NCBI GenBank assembly: GCA_028706835.1
Contig: JAQTVL010000297.1
Coordinates: forward strand, 1-5,937
From: Phycisphaerae bacterium
GTDB lineage: Bacteria > Planctomycetota > Phycisphaerae > JAJVII01
Length of the DNA stretch: 5,937 bases
Direction of reading: 5' to 3'
Position numbers and translations under genes: made by a program. Below are positions 1 through 5,722 of the stretch, in pieces. The stretch's first letter is position 1, and the number at the start of each line of letters is the position of its first letter. The notes beneath the pieces are model-generated. The model made no database searches. It saw only the letters and a program-made list of their open reading frames with translations, and was not told the DNA's origin.

Positions 1-996
1 GGCCGTGGCCAGCGTGCGACCGTTCGCGACGGTAACGTTGCCGTTGAGGGTCAACGTGCCATAGCCGGCGCTGCCGAGCGTGAAGTACCCGCCGACAGCG
101 AAGTCGTTGTCGAGGCTTCGAGCCGTGGCGCCATCGGACAACAATGTCCCGCCGTCGGCAGTAACCGTCACCGCCCCGACGCCCAGCGGTCCTTTGGTGA
201 ACGGGGCTGTGTCGCTGCTGGCGCCCATGTACAGCGTGCCACCGTAGAAGATCGTCCCGCCGGTGCGGGTGATGTTGCTGTTATAGACGGCGCCGTTACC
301 CGCAACCATCAGCGGGCCGCGATAGGTGTCCAGGCCGTAGAACCGGGTGATGGAACCGGTGAACCTTACGCCCCACGAGCCCACGCCGTCATCGACGACC
401 GCGCCACGAAATCTCCAGTCACCGACGGTAGCGATCGTGCGATTCCCGGTCAGCGTGGTCTGACCATACCAGTCGGTCGTCCCGCCGCCGTAACCGGACA
501 TGGCCAGGTCGGCCTCCAGCCTCAAGGCGTTACGGATGGTCCGAGTCGACCCCACCCACGCGCCGCCCCGCCAAGTCAGGGTCCCGACGCCAAACGGCCC
601 CGACACGAAGTTCCCGCCGCCATCAAGCGTGCTGCTGGAGCCGATGCCAAACATACCCGCACCGCTGACAATCAGTCCGCCGCTCCAGGTCGACTGCCCA
701 GCGAATATGTGGTAGCTTCCGCCCGTGACCGTCAAGGTGAAGTCGTCCGCGCCGTCGCGAATCTCGCCGTTGACCTGGTAGCCTTCCCACCAGGAATTCC
801 CGGCCGTGATGGTGCGGTTGCCCGTGAGGGTAATCGGCCCATCGAGGAACAGGTTGGTGTGGTCGCCGCTCGCCATGTTCATCGTCACGTTGCCGTCGAG
901 GACGACCTCGTTCTTGATGTGCACAAGGTCATTACCGAAGCTGCCGCCGGCCCCGATGACCCCGCCCTTAACAATGAGTTTGCCCAAGCCGAGCGG
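1..996 (-). repeat. About 135-residue repeat of a second type, two full copies and one cut by the window edge
   Basis: Units begin at P1440-L-G-L-G, P1573-F-G-V-G and P1709-L-G-V-G, 133 and 136 residues apart (DNA 598-996, 190-597 and 1-189). Each has G-G about 10-13 residues later. L-T-G-N-R-T-I follows at 1496 and 1621, and a weaker L-N-G-N-V-T-V at 1756. The first two copies then have a G-x-x-x-D-G block, an L-T-V-T-G or V-R-F-T-G strand, and T-[WY]-x-G-x-L-x-V-x-G. They are much more diverged than the 91-residue copies, and the PATR core K-x-G-x-G is absent. The alternating hydrophobic pattern suggests a continued beta-helix. I know no family name for this unit. Confidence 0.68.
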
Positions 997-3900
997 GCTG
1001 CTCGTCAGCGACGGCCATGTGCCGACAGCGGTGGTCATGGGGGCCAGCGTGCCGCCGTTCAGCGTGAAATCACCGGTGAACGTATTGGCACCACTGATCT
1101 TCAGAAGGCCTGACCCGCTCTTGGCCACGCCCCCGGACGTGCTCGCGCCGAATGAGGTGGCAAGGATCACGGTATTCGCGCCGATGTCCAGCGTGGCGGT
1201 CACGCCGTCGGTTAATGCCAGACGGGGCGACAGGTCGGCCGTCATCCCTGCGCCCCACTGCAGGGTCGAGTTGCCGGTGAACGTGATCGCGCCGGCGCTG
1301 CCCAACCCGGTCCCGGTAAACGACAGCGTGCCGGCGCTGATATCCGTGCCGCCGGTGTAGGTGTTGGCTCCGGCCAGGCTCAGCGTCCCGCTGCCGGCCT
1401 TGACCAGCTTGCCCGACGTGCTGCCGCCGAACGCGGTGGCCAGGGTGACGTTGTTCGCGCCGGTGTCCAGCGTGGCGCTCACGCCGTCGGCGAACACCAG
1501 GCGTGCGGACAGGTCCGTCGTCGTCGCCGTGCCCCACTTGAGGCCTGAGTTACCGACGAAGGTGATGTTGCCGCCGCCCAGCCCGGTCCCAGTGAAGGCC
1601 ACCGTGCCCGCGGCAATGCGGGTGCCGGCGTAGGTGTTGGCCCCGGCCAGCAAGAGCGTGCCGTCGCCGACCTTGTTCAGCGTGCCGCTGGTGATCGCGC
1701 TGGTAATGGTCAGGGTCTTGGTCGCGCTGACGCCGATGGACCCGCCGCCCAACGTTACGGGGTGGGCCGTGCTGAACGTATCGCTCGCGTTGAACACGCC
1801 GGCGTTAATCGCCACAGTGGTGCCCGCAGCGCCCAGGTTGCCGTCAGCCGATGCGTTCAGCGTGCCGGCCGATATGGTGATGGACTTGCCCGCGCCGCCG
1901 AAGGTGTTGGCCGCATTGCCGAGCGTCAATTCGCCGTTGCCCGTCTTGGTGAAGCCTTCGGCGCCGGAGAACACGCCGCTGAGCGACGCGGCCTTGCCGG
2001 GCGCCACGTTGATCGTCGCGCCCGCGGCGAATGAGCCGCCGCGCGTGCCGGTCAAATTGTCGGTAATCAGCAACGTGCCGGTGCCCAGGTTGATCGCATT
2101 GGCCGCGTTGCCGAGGTTCGCGTCGGCCGACACGCTGAGCGTGCCACCGCCGGAAAGGCTGACGCTGCCCACGAAGTCATTGGCCCCGCCGAGGACGACG
2201 TTGCCGGTTCCGTTGATGGCCAAGTCGCCCGTGCCGGACACGGGGCCGAAAATGGCCAGGGTGTTGCCGGCACCGGTGCTGGTCCAAGGCTGGCTGCCCA
2301 GCAACGTGGTCGGCGTGCTGATCGTGTTCACGCCCGTGCCCGCGCTGGTGATGCCGAACGCATTAATCGAGAGCACCTTGCTGGAGTCCGTGCCGCTGAT
2401 CGTCCAGCCGGGCGTCTTGAAATCGATGCCGCCGACCGCATGCGAGGCCTCCAATACCGGCGGGAATGAGGTGCCGGCGTTGAACTCCGCGATGGCGAGG
2501 TGGGTCGGAGGGCCCTCGGGCGACCAGTTGGTCCCGGTGGCGAAGGTCTGAGTCGTGCCCTGCCAGACGTAGCGCGGGGCAGTAAAGCTATAGGACAGCA
2601 CGACGTTGCCGCCCATCGTGCCCGTCGACCACGAGCCGTCGGCGATCGTCGGGGCGTTGAGGGTGGTGAACGGGCCGCTCGCGTCGGCCAACCCGGTGTT
2701 GGTGATCAGCGACCAACTGTGCGGGAACTTCCAGAAGTCATCGCTGGTGTTTGCGGCGGTCCCGGTCAGAGTGACGTTCAGGGTCAGGCCCGACGCGGCG
2801 GCCATCCCGCCGCTGGTGATGGCAACTTGCGAATAGTTCGTCCCCGCGCCGCCGCTGGTGCCATCCTGCGCCGCCAGAATCCAGTCATAGGTGGTGCCGG
2901 AACCGAGCGTCAGGGCCGGACTCGTCCCCGAGAAAGTGATTTTGCCCGGGGCGGTTCCCGTGGCAGGCGAAATGGAGTTCGTAATGGTCAACTGCCCGGC
3001 AACGCTGCCGGCTCCCCTCATGTTGGCCACGGTCGCCGTGCCGCCGCCGCCCGAACCGTCGCCGTTGCCGCCATTGTAAATCGCAGCGACTTCCGACGCA
3101 GACAGCGCTTTGTTGTAGAGGCGTTCGTCGTCGAAATAGCCGTACCAAGTCTGGTTATCGCTGACGTTCCCCGGGTGGCCGAACATGAGGTCGGTTGCAC
3201 TGGCGGCAACCGCGGACTTGTCCCATTGCGCCTTCTGTACACCGTTGGTGTACGCCGTCACCCTGACCGTTGTGCTGTTCAGCTTTTCAAATGTGTACGT
3301 CAATAGTGCCCACGTGCCGTTGGCGAAGCCCATATTGGCTGTTGTTCGATTGTCCCCGACGGTAGCGACGCTGAAGGTCGAGTTGCCGGCGCCTTCGCTC
3401 CATACCTCCCAGCCATCGTTCGCATTGTAGTTCGATTTGTGTCCCCACGGGCGAGCCCACGGCGCCGTGCCCGCGTTCAGTTGTGTCCAAGTGGACACGG
3501 TGAAACTATCGGTGAAGTCGAAAACCGAGTTGAAGTTGGCCACCTTGAGGTAGGCCCCGCCGCTGATCGCCGCCGCCTTGCCGCCAAACTTGTCAGCAAC
3601 GCTCGCCAGCGCCCCGCCGTTGGGCACCAGCGTGGCGGTCCCAATGCTGGAGTTCGTGCCGGTGTTGGCGAACGGGCCCGTGGATTCGTCCATCGTCCAT
3701 CGCCCGATCAGGTTGGCGCCAGCCGTGATCGCAAAGACGGAGGTGGTCAACGTGCCGCCCGTCAGGGTGATTGTGTCGATGGCACTATCGGAGATCGTGG
3801 CGGCCTTGAATGTGTGGCTGCTGTCCGTGGCGAAAGTAACGCCATTCTTGAGATCGATCTTGTTACTGACCACCACCGCGTTGGCGCCGGTGCTAATCGA

Positions 3901-5313
3901 ACTTGTTCCGCCGGAGAACTTCAGGGTTCCGACGTTCAGGTCGCTGCCTGACAGCGTCACCGTGCCCCCAGTCGCGTTGAAGGTGGATATCGTGGCGGGC
4001 GCCGTAACGGTCATGCTCCCGCTGGTGAGGCTGAGAGTCGGAATACTGACGGCAGCGGCCAGATTCAGCGTGCCGCCCGCCACGGTCACCGAACTGGCGG
4101 ACCCGGCGGCTGCGACGTGCGACAGCGTCAGCGCGCCGCCGTTGACCGCGATGGCGCCGGCGAAGGTGTTGCTGCCGCTGAGCACCAGGGCGCCGGCAGC
4201 AACCGTGACGCCGCCCGTCAGGGTGTTGTTGCCGCTCAGTGTCACGGTGCCTGCCCCAGCGACCGTGACTCCCGCCCCTGCGGGAGATTCGGAAAGCGTG
4301 CCGCTGAAGGTCAGGGCGCCGGTACCGGGCCCCCCGATGGCCAGAGAGGAGCCCAAGGTGATGTTGTTGCCGAGGCTGAACGCACCCGTGCCAAACTGAT
4401 TGACGTACGGCTTCAAGGTGCCGTTGGCGACGAGATTGAGGTTCCCGGCCCCGGACCCCGGCACCACGGTGTTCGTCCACGATGTGTCGGTGCTGTTGAG
4501 GTTTAGGCCGTTCAACTGGAACACCCCAGCGCTGTCATACGTGGAGGTGTAGGCGGCGCCGATCGTCGAGTTGCCGAACGCCAGAACGGTCGAGCTGCTG
4601 CCGCCCGCCGGCGGCGGGGTGGTCCAGACGCCCGAGTTACGCCAGTTGTCGGTCGTCCCGGTCCATGCTGTAGCAGAGGATGTGCCGGCGGCGAGTTGGA
4701 CATTGTCGACAATCCAGCCGGGTGTATTGTTGGTGAATTCGTCCCATCCGCCCACGAACTGAATCTGTATCTGGTCGCCCGCACTGAACGCCCCAAGGTT
4801 CGCCATCGTATGAACCCATACTCCTTTATTGGAGGCGGAGTACCCCGTCGTTCCGGAGGAAGCGTTGAACGCGTCTTTGTTCTTGACTTCCCCTGCGTTG
4901 CCGACGTTGACATTCCTGACGTATCCGTTCTGGGTGAACGCGGAACCGGCCAGGTAAGTGAAGCCACCCGAATTCGTCTGGACCTTGACGATGCCGCCAT
5001 CCCACGGCCCGCCACTGTCATACTCGAAGTTGTACAACTGATCGAAATTCAATACGATCTGTCCGCTCACACCCACGGTTATGGAGGTGCCGGTCAAATA
5101 CCGGTTCTGGTTCCCGCCGGCCCCGCTCGTTCCGTCGGCCCGCCACGCGCCGGCCGTATAGGCCCAGGCGCCGCCGCCAGCCGACGCCGTCCAGCCGCCG
5201 TTGCTGCTGTCGAAGGTTTCATTGTAGAACGTGTACTGTGCGTTCACCGCGCCGGCGACCGTGAGGATCGCAACCAGCACCGCCACGCTAGTTACCGAGA
5301 TCCTGTTCAGCAT
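1..5313 (-). CDS. Giant exported PATR beta-strand repeat protein with LamG and jelly-roll domains (3' end outside window)
   Basis: I read the frame line by line from the ATG at 5313 to position 1 and found 1771 sense codons with no stop and no frameshift. The gene runs off the window, so its C-terminus is missing. The start is supported by GGGGAGAG 4 nt upstream and by an in-frame TGA at 5382-5380 with no other ATG between. The order is signal peptide 1-25, MAM/jelly-roll-like domain 26-210, beta-repeat cassette 217-531, LamG-like domain 532-750, connector 751-912, second cassette with five PATR motifs 913-1425, then repeats of about 135 residues from 1440. Composition is rich in G, T, S, A, N and V, and I saw no cysteine in the parts I translated, as expected for an extracellular beta-solenoid. 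Such proteins are annotated as 'autotransporter-associated beta strand repeat' proteins and are thought to sit on or leave the cell surface. No enzyme active site is visible. An adhesion or matrix role is inference. No outer-membrane barrel or PEP-CTERM signal can be seen because the end is cut off. Confidence 0.93.
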   Translation of the reverse strand, partial: MLNRISVTSVAVLVAILTVAGAVNAQYTFYNETFDSSNGGWTASAGGGAWAYTAGAWRADGTSGAGGNQNRYLTGTSITVGVSGQIVLNFDQLYNFEYDSGGPWDGGIVKVQTNSGGFTYLAGSAFTQNGYVRNVNVGNAGEVKNKDAFNASSGTTGYSASNKGVWVHTMANLGAFSAGDQIQIQFVGGWDEFTNNTPGWIVDNVQLAAGTSSATAWTGTTDNWRNSGVWTTPPPAGGSSSTVLAFGNSTIGAAYTSTYDSAGVFQLNGLNLNSTDTSWTNTVVPGSGAGNLNLVANGTLKPYVNQFGTGAFSLGNNITLGSSLAIGGPGTGALTFSGTLSESPAGAGVTVAGAGTVTLSGNNTLTGGVTVAAGALVLSGSNTFAGAIAVNGGALTLSHVAAAGSASSVTVAGGTLNLAAAVSIPTLSLTSGSMTVTAPATISTFNATGGTVTLSGSDLNVGTLKFSGGTSSISTGANAVVVSNKIDLKNGVTFATDSSHTFKAATISDSAIDTITLTGGTLTTSVFAITAGANLIGRWTMDESTGPFANTGTNSSIGTATLVPNGGALASVADKFGGKAAAISGGAYLKVANFNSVFDFTDSFTVSTWTQLNAGTAPWARPWGHKSNYNANDGWEVWSEGAGNSTFSVATVGDNRTTANMGFANGTWALLTYTFEKLNSTTVRVTAYTNGVQKAQWDKSAVAASATDLMFGHPGNVSDNQTWYGYFDDERLYNKALSASEVAAIYNGGNGDGSGGGGTATVANMRGAGSVAGQLTITNSISPATGTAPGKITFSGTSPALTLGSGTTYDWILAAQDGTSGGAGTNYSQVAITSGGMAAASGLTLNVTLTGTAANTSDDFWKFPHSWSLITNTGLADASGPFTTLNAPTIADGSWSTGTMGGNVVLSYSFTAPRYVWQGTTQTFATGTNWSPEGPPTHLAIAEFNAGTSFPPVLEASHAVGGIDFKTPGWTISGTDSSKVLSINAFGITSAGTGVNTISTPTTLLGSQPWTSTGAGNTLAIFGPVSGTGDLAINGTGNVVLGGANDFVGSVSLSGGGTLSVSADANLGNAANAINLGTGTLLITDNLTGTRGGSFAAGATINVAPGKAASLSGVFSGAEGFTKTGNGELTLGNAANTFGGAGKSITISAGTLNASADGNLGAAGTTVAINAGVFNASDTFSTAHPVTLGGGSIGVSATKTLTITSAITSGTLNKVGDGTLLLAGANTYAGTRIAAGTVAFTGTGLGGGNITFVGNSGLKWGTATTTDLSARLVFADGVSATLDTGANNVTLATAFGGSTSGKLVKAGSGTLSLAGANTYTGGTDISAGTLSFTGTGLGSAGAITFTGNSTLQWGAGMTADLSPRLALTDGVTATLDIGANTVILATSFGASTSGGVAKSGSGLLKISGANTFTGDFTLNGGTLAPMTTAVGTWPSLTSSPLGLGKLIVKGGVIGAGGSFGNDLVHIKNEVVLDGNVTMNMASGDHTNLFLDGPITLTGNRTITAGNSWWEGYQVNGEIRDGADDFTLTVTGGSYHIFAGQSTWSGGLIVSGAGMFGIGSSSTLDGGGNFVSGPFGVGTLTWRGGAWVGSTRTIRNALRLEADLAMSGYGGGTTDWYGQTTLTGNRTIATVGDWRFRGAVVDDGVGSWGVRFTGSITRFYGLDTYRGPLMVAGNGAVYNSNITRTGGTIFYGGTLYMGASSDTAPFTKGPLGVGAVTVTADGGTLLSDGATARSLDNDFAVGGYFTLGSAGYGTLTLNGNVTVANGRTLATA
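1123..1401 (-). repeat. PATR long repeat, copy 2 (93 residues, 1305-1397)
   Basis: This is the second copy of the 273/279-bp tandem repeat. Relative to copy 1 it has two single-residue insertions, one near G-G-T-D-I and one near G-S-A-G-A-I, which explain the two extra codons without a frameshift. The repeat core K-S-G-S-G-L-L recurs right after it at residue 1398, where only the first part of a further unit is kept before the array changes to a different repeat type. Confidence 0.82.
1402..1674 (-). repeat. PATR long repeat, copy 1 (91 residues, 1214-1304)
   Basis: This copy runs from K-V-G-D-G-T-L to the residue before the next K-A-G-S-G-T-L. Aligned by eye with the following copy it is about two thirds identical in protein and clearly similar in DNA, with shared blocks such as F-T-G-T-G-L-G, A-T-L-D-x-G-A-N and S-T-S-G. 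A more diverged copy of the same length precedes it at 1675-1947 (residues 1123-1213). The pair looks like a fairly recent in-frame tandem duplication. Confidence 0.82.
2578..3063 (-). other. Beta-rich connector between LamG and the second repeat cassette (residues 751-912)
   Basis: After the glycine-rich linker (G-S-G-G-G-G around 753-758), this stretch has alternating S/T/G strands. It includes an L-T-L-G-S-G-T-T-Y-D-W block, a G-T-N-Y-S-Q-V segment and an aromatic stretch D-D-F-W-K-F-P-H-S-W. Similar 'G-T-x-Y-x-F/W...D-x-v-x-v' stretches often close a PATR array in related proteins, so it may be the capping end of the first cassette, separated from it by the LamG domain. I do not recognise a named domain. 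Confidence 0.45.
3064..3720 (-). other. LamG-like concanavalin-type domain (residues 532-750)
   Basis: The domain starts with L-I-G-R-W-T-M-D-E-S (535-544), the usual first strand of bacterial Laminin_G_3 domains (L-x-x-x-W-x-F-D-E). It continues through F-T-V-S-T-W (a core strand), G-W-E-V-W, an F-A-N-G-T-W turn and N-G-V-Q. It ends with Y-F-D-D-E-R-L-Y-N-K-A-L-S (726-738), E-V-A-A-I-Y-N-G-G (741-749). The last motif is highly characteristic of the family, and about 215 residues is a normal length. These domains bind glycans or other ligands in extracellular proteins and are not catalytic by themselves. The domain sits between two beta-repeat cassettes, so it probably projects from the stalk. 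A glycine-rich linker follows. Confidence 0.85.
3721..4665 (-). other. First beta-repeat cassette (residues 217-531)
   Basis: The cassette begins with a W-T-G-T-T-D-N-W lead (217-224), then V-W at 229-230, a P-P-P stretch at 233-235 and A-F-G-N at 245-248. This resembles the W-x-G...N-W...P...F start that commonly precedes PATR arrays in such secreted proteins. It continues with N-, G- and T-rich beta strands, including two tandem 19-residue units at 356-393, and ends just before the LamG domain. Short strands ending in G-G or A-G suggest a beta-solenoid fold. No catalytic motif is visible. Confidence 0.6.
4135..4248 (-). repeat. Two tandem 19-residue PATR-like beta-solenoid units
   Basis: Residues 356-374 and 375-393 align as consecutive 19-residue units of the form x-x-x-L-S-G-x-N-T-[LF]-x-G-x-[VI]-x-V-x-x-G. 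A third unit begins at A394-L-T-L-S and then decays. The fixed period and the conserved L-S-G-x-N-T core match the PATR motif, where each unit probably forms one turn of a right-handed beta-helix. Confidence 0.65.
4684..5238 (-). other. N-terminal MAM/jelly-roll-like domain (residues 26-210)
   Basis: This segment opens with a Y-N-E-T-F-D start, common to secreted jelly-roll modules. A central block has F-E-Y-D-S at 96-100 followed by W-D-G-G at 104-107 and I-V-K-V-Q-T. It closes with P-G-W-I-V-D-N-V-Q-L at 198-207. The spaced W-D-G-G-x-V-x-V and W-x-V-D-N-V signatures are typical of MAM-like or peptidase-M6-associated jelly-roll domains, which bind ligands or carbohydrate and are not catalytic. 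It is richer in aromatic and charged residues than the repeats that follow, so it is probably a discrete globular head. The exact family assignment is by eye and not certain. Confidence 0.62.
5239..5313 (-). other. Sec signal peptide of the giant repeat protein
   Basis: Residues 1-25 have a short positive n-region (M-L-N-R), a hydrophobic core rich in V, A, I and L at about residues 10-20, and a small-x-small end, V-N-A, before Q26. This matches the signal peptidase I rule with cleavage after A25. There is no cysteine at +1, so it is not a lipoprotein signal. It shows that the protein is exported across the inner membrane. Confidence 0.88.
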
Positions 5314-5317
5314 GCCG

Positions 5318-5325
5318 CTCTCCCC
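5318..5325 (-). promoter_or_regulatory. Shine-Dalgarno sequence of the giant repeat gene
   Basis: GGGGAGAG reads on the minus strand 4 nt before the ATG at 5313, with its GGAG core 6 nt from the A of the start codon. It complements the anti-Shine-Dalgarno end of 16S rRNA and supports this start over the in-frame GTG at 5352, which is the only upstream alternative I saw before the in-frame TGA at 5382. Confidence 0.75.
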
Positions 5326-5390
5326 GAAAGACTTAGGGATGGAACGATGCACGTACAGACTCGCACCGGCACACGGTCTTCACGCGGACG

Positions 5391-5448
5391 CCGGCACTCA
5401 ATTTTCAGACAGGCACTGGCATTCAGTTCTTAGACTGGCACTGGCATC
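5391..5448 (-). repeat. Imperfect 24-25-nt direct repeat in the 5' leader
   Basis: On the minus strand, two adjacent units start at 5448 (24 nt) and 5424 (25 nt). Both have the form GA(A)TGCCAGTGCC followed by a GTCT and A-rich tail. A third unit begins as GAGTGCCGG at 5399-5391 and stops. It lies 78-135 nt before the start codon. It could be an operator, part of a structured leader, or a neutral duplication. The sequence alone does not decide. Confidence 0.6.
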
Positions 5449-5690
5449 TTTCTTTCCTGCAAACGGCGTACCAGAACACAACGCGATTCGAGAAAAACAG
5501 CATAACATATTGTTCTGTCACATCTTAACTAGCGATCTCCATTATGTGGGAGTGGGCGTGGATGTTGAGATTTGAAACATCGAATAGTGCGTTAAAGACT
5601 GCTATGTGAACATAAGCTCTTTGTGCGAATTCGATAATGACAACGTACATTTGGGAGTACGGTGTTCACAACGCCTGAAATTGAGGCCAC

Positions 5691-5709
5691 CCGCAGGATT
5701 GAACTGCGG
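5691..5709 (-). terminator. Hairpin after the upstream gene, possible terminator without a clear U-tract
   Basis: On the minus strand CCGCAG, a 7-nt loop TTCAATC and CTGCGG form a perfect 6-bp GC-rich stem beginning 13 nt after the TAG at 5725-5723. The following bases (GTGGCCTCAATTTC) have only a weak T run, so it does not meet the strict intrinsic-terminator pattern. Position favours a transcription end for the upstream gene. The loop also happens to fit a tRNA T-loop, which I reject as a tRNA for lack of other arms. Confidence 0.4.
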
Positions 5710-5722
5710 ATCGTTGGCGACG

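Larger units (their letters stand above)
1039..2577 (-). repeat. Second cassette: leader plus five PATR motifs at 90-93-residue spacing (residues 913-1425)
   Basis: The leader repeats the first cassette's start: W-Q-G-T-T at 917-921, N-W at 929-930, P-x-x-P-P at 932-936 and A-E-F-N at 942-945. PATR cores follow, placed by their aligned strand residue at L1041, L1131, L1222, L1313 and I1406, so the spacing is 90, 91, 91 and 93 residues. The clearest cores read K-x-G-x-G-T-L-x-L-A-G-A-N-T-Y. The motif matches the passenger-associated-transport-repeat consensus known from autotransporter passengers and secreted proteins of Planctomycetota and Verrucomicrobiota. It is thought to promote beta-helix folding and secretion. 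The last motif ends at G-G-T-L-A-P (1420-1425). Confidence 0.82.
5314..5722. other. Intergenic region, probable promoter and 5' leader of the giant repeat gene
   Basis: No convincing gene lies in these 409 bases. The short plus-strand frame that enters from the coding region is not supported. About 5460-5680 is clearly AT-richer than the genes, as expected for a promoter. Weak sigma-70-like matches exist on the minus strand, for example TTCACA near 5609 with TATTCG 18 nt on, but none is strong enough to call. An 8-bp inverted pair, TGTGAACA (5605-5612) and TGTTCACA (5663-5670), flanks a CGAATTCG palindrome (5626-5633) and could be protein-binding. A direct repeat at 5391-5448 lies closer to the start codon. 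Confidence 0.5.

Noticed and set aside
1634..2551. A 305-codon plus-strand open frame, rich in P, A, L and V
   Set aside because: It is antisense to the PATR array. Its composition is what the GC-rich G/T/N/A codons of the minus-strand gene give when read backwards, and it shows no recognisable domain.
2500..3306. A 268-codon plus-strand frame rich in R, G and A
   Set aside because: The arginine/glycine-rich composition is typical of an out-of-frame read of GC-rich DNA, and it lies opposite conserved LamG sequence.
3578..4399. A 273-codon plus-strand open frame
   Set aside because: Same shadow effect opposite the first cassette and the start of the LamG domain. It consists of V/P/A/L-rich low-complexity sequence with no domain.
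4696..5433. A 245-codon plus-strand open frame covering the N-terminal domain and leader
   Set aside because: The opposite strand there encodes a clear signal peptide and jelly-roll domain with its own ribosome binding site. The plus frame has no comparable support.
5516..5521. A sigma-70 promoter using GTGACA as -35
   Set aside because: The nearest -10-like hexamer (TATGCT) is only 11 nt away, too close for a normal promoter, and nothing suitable lies at 16-18 nt.
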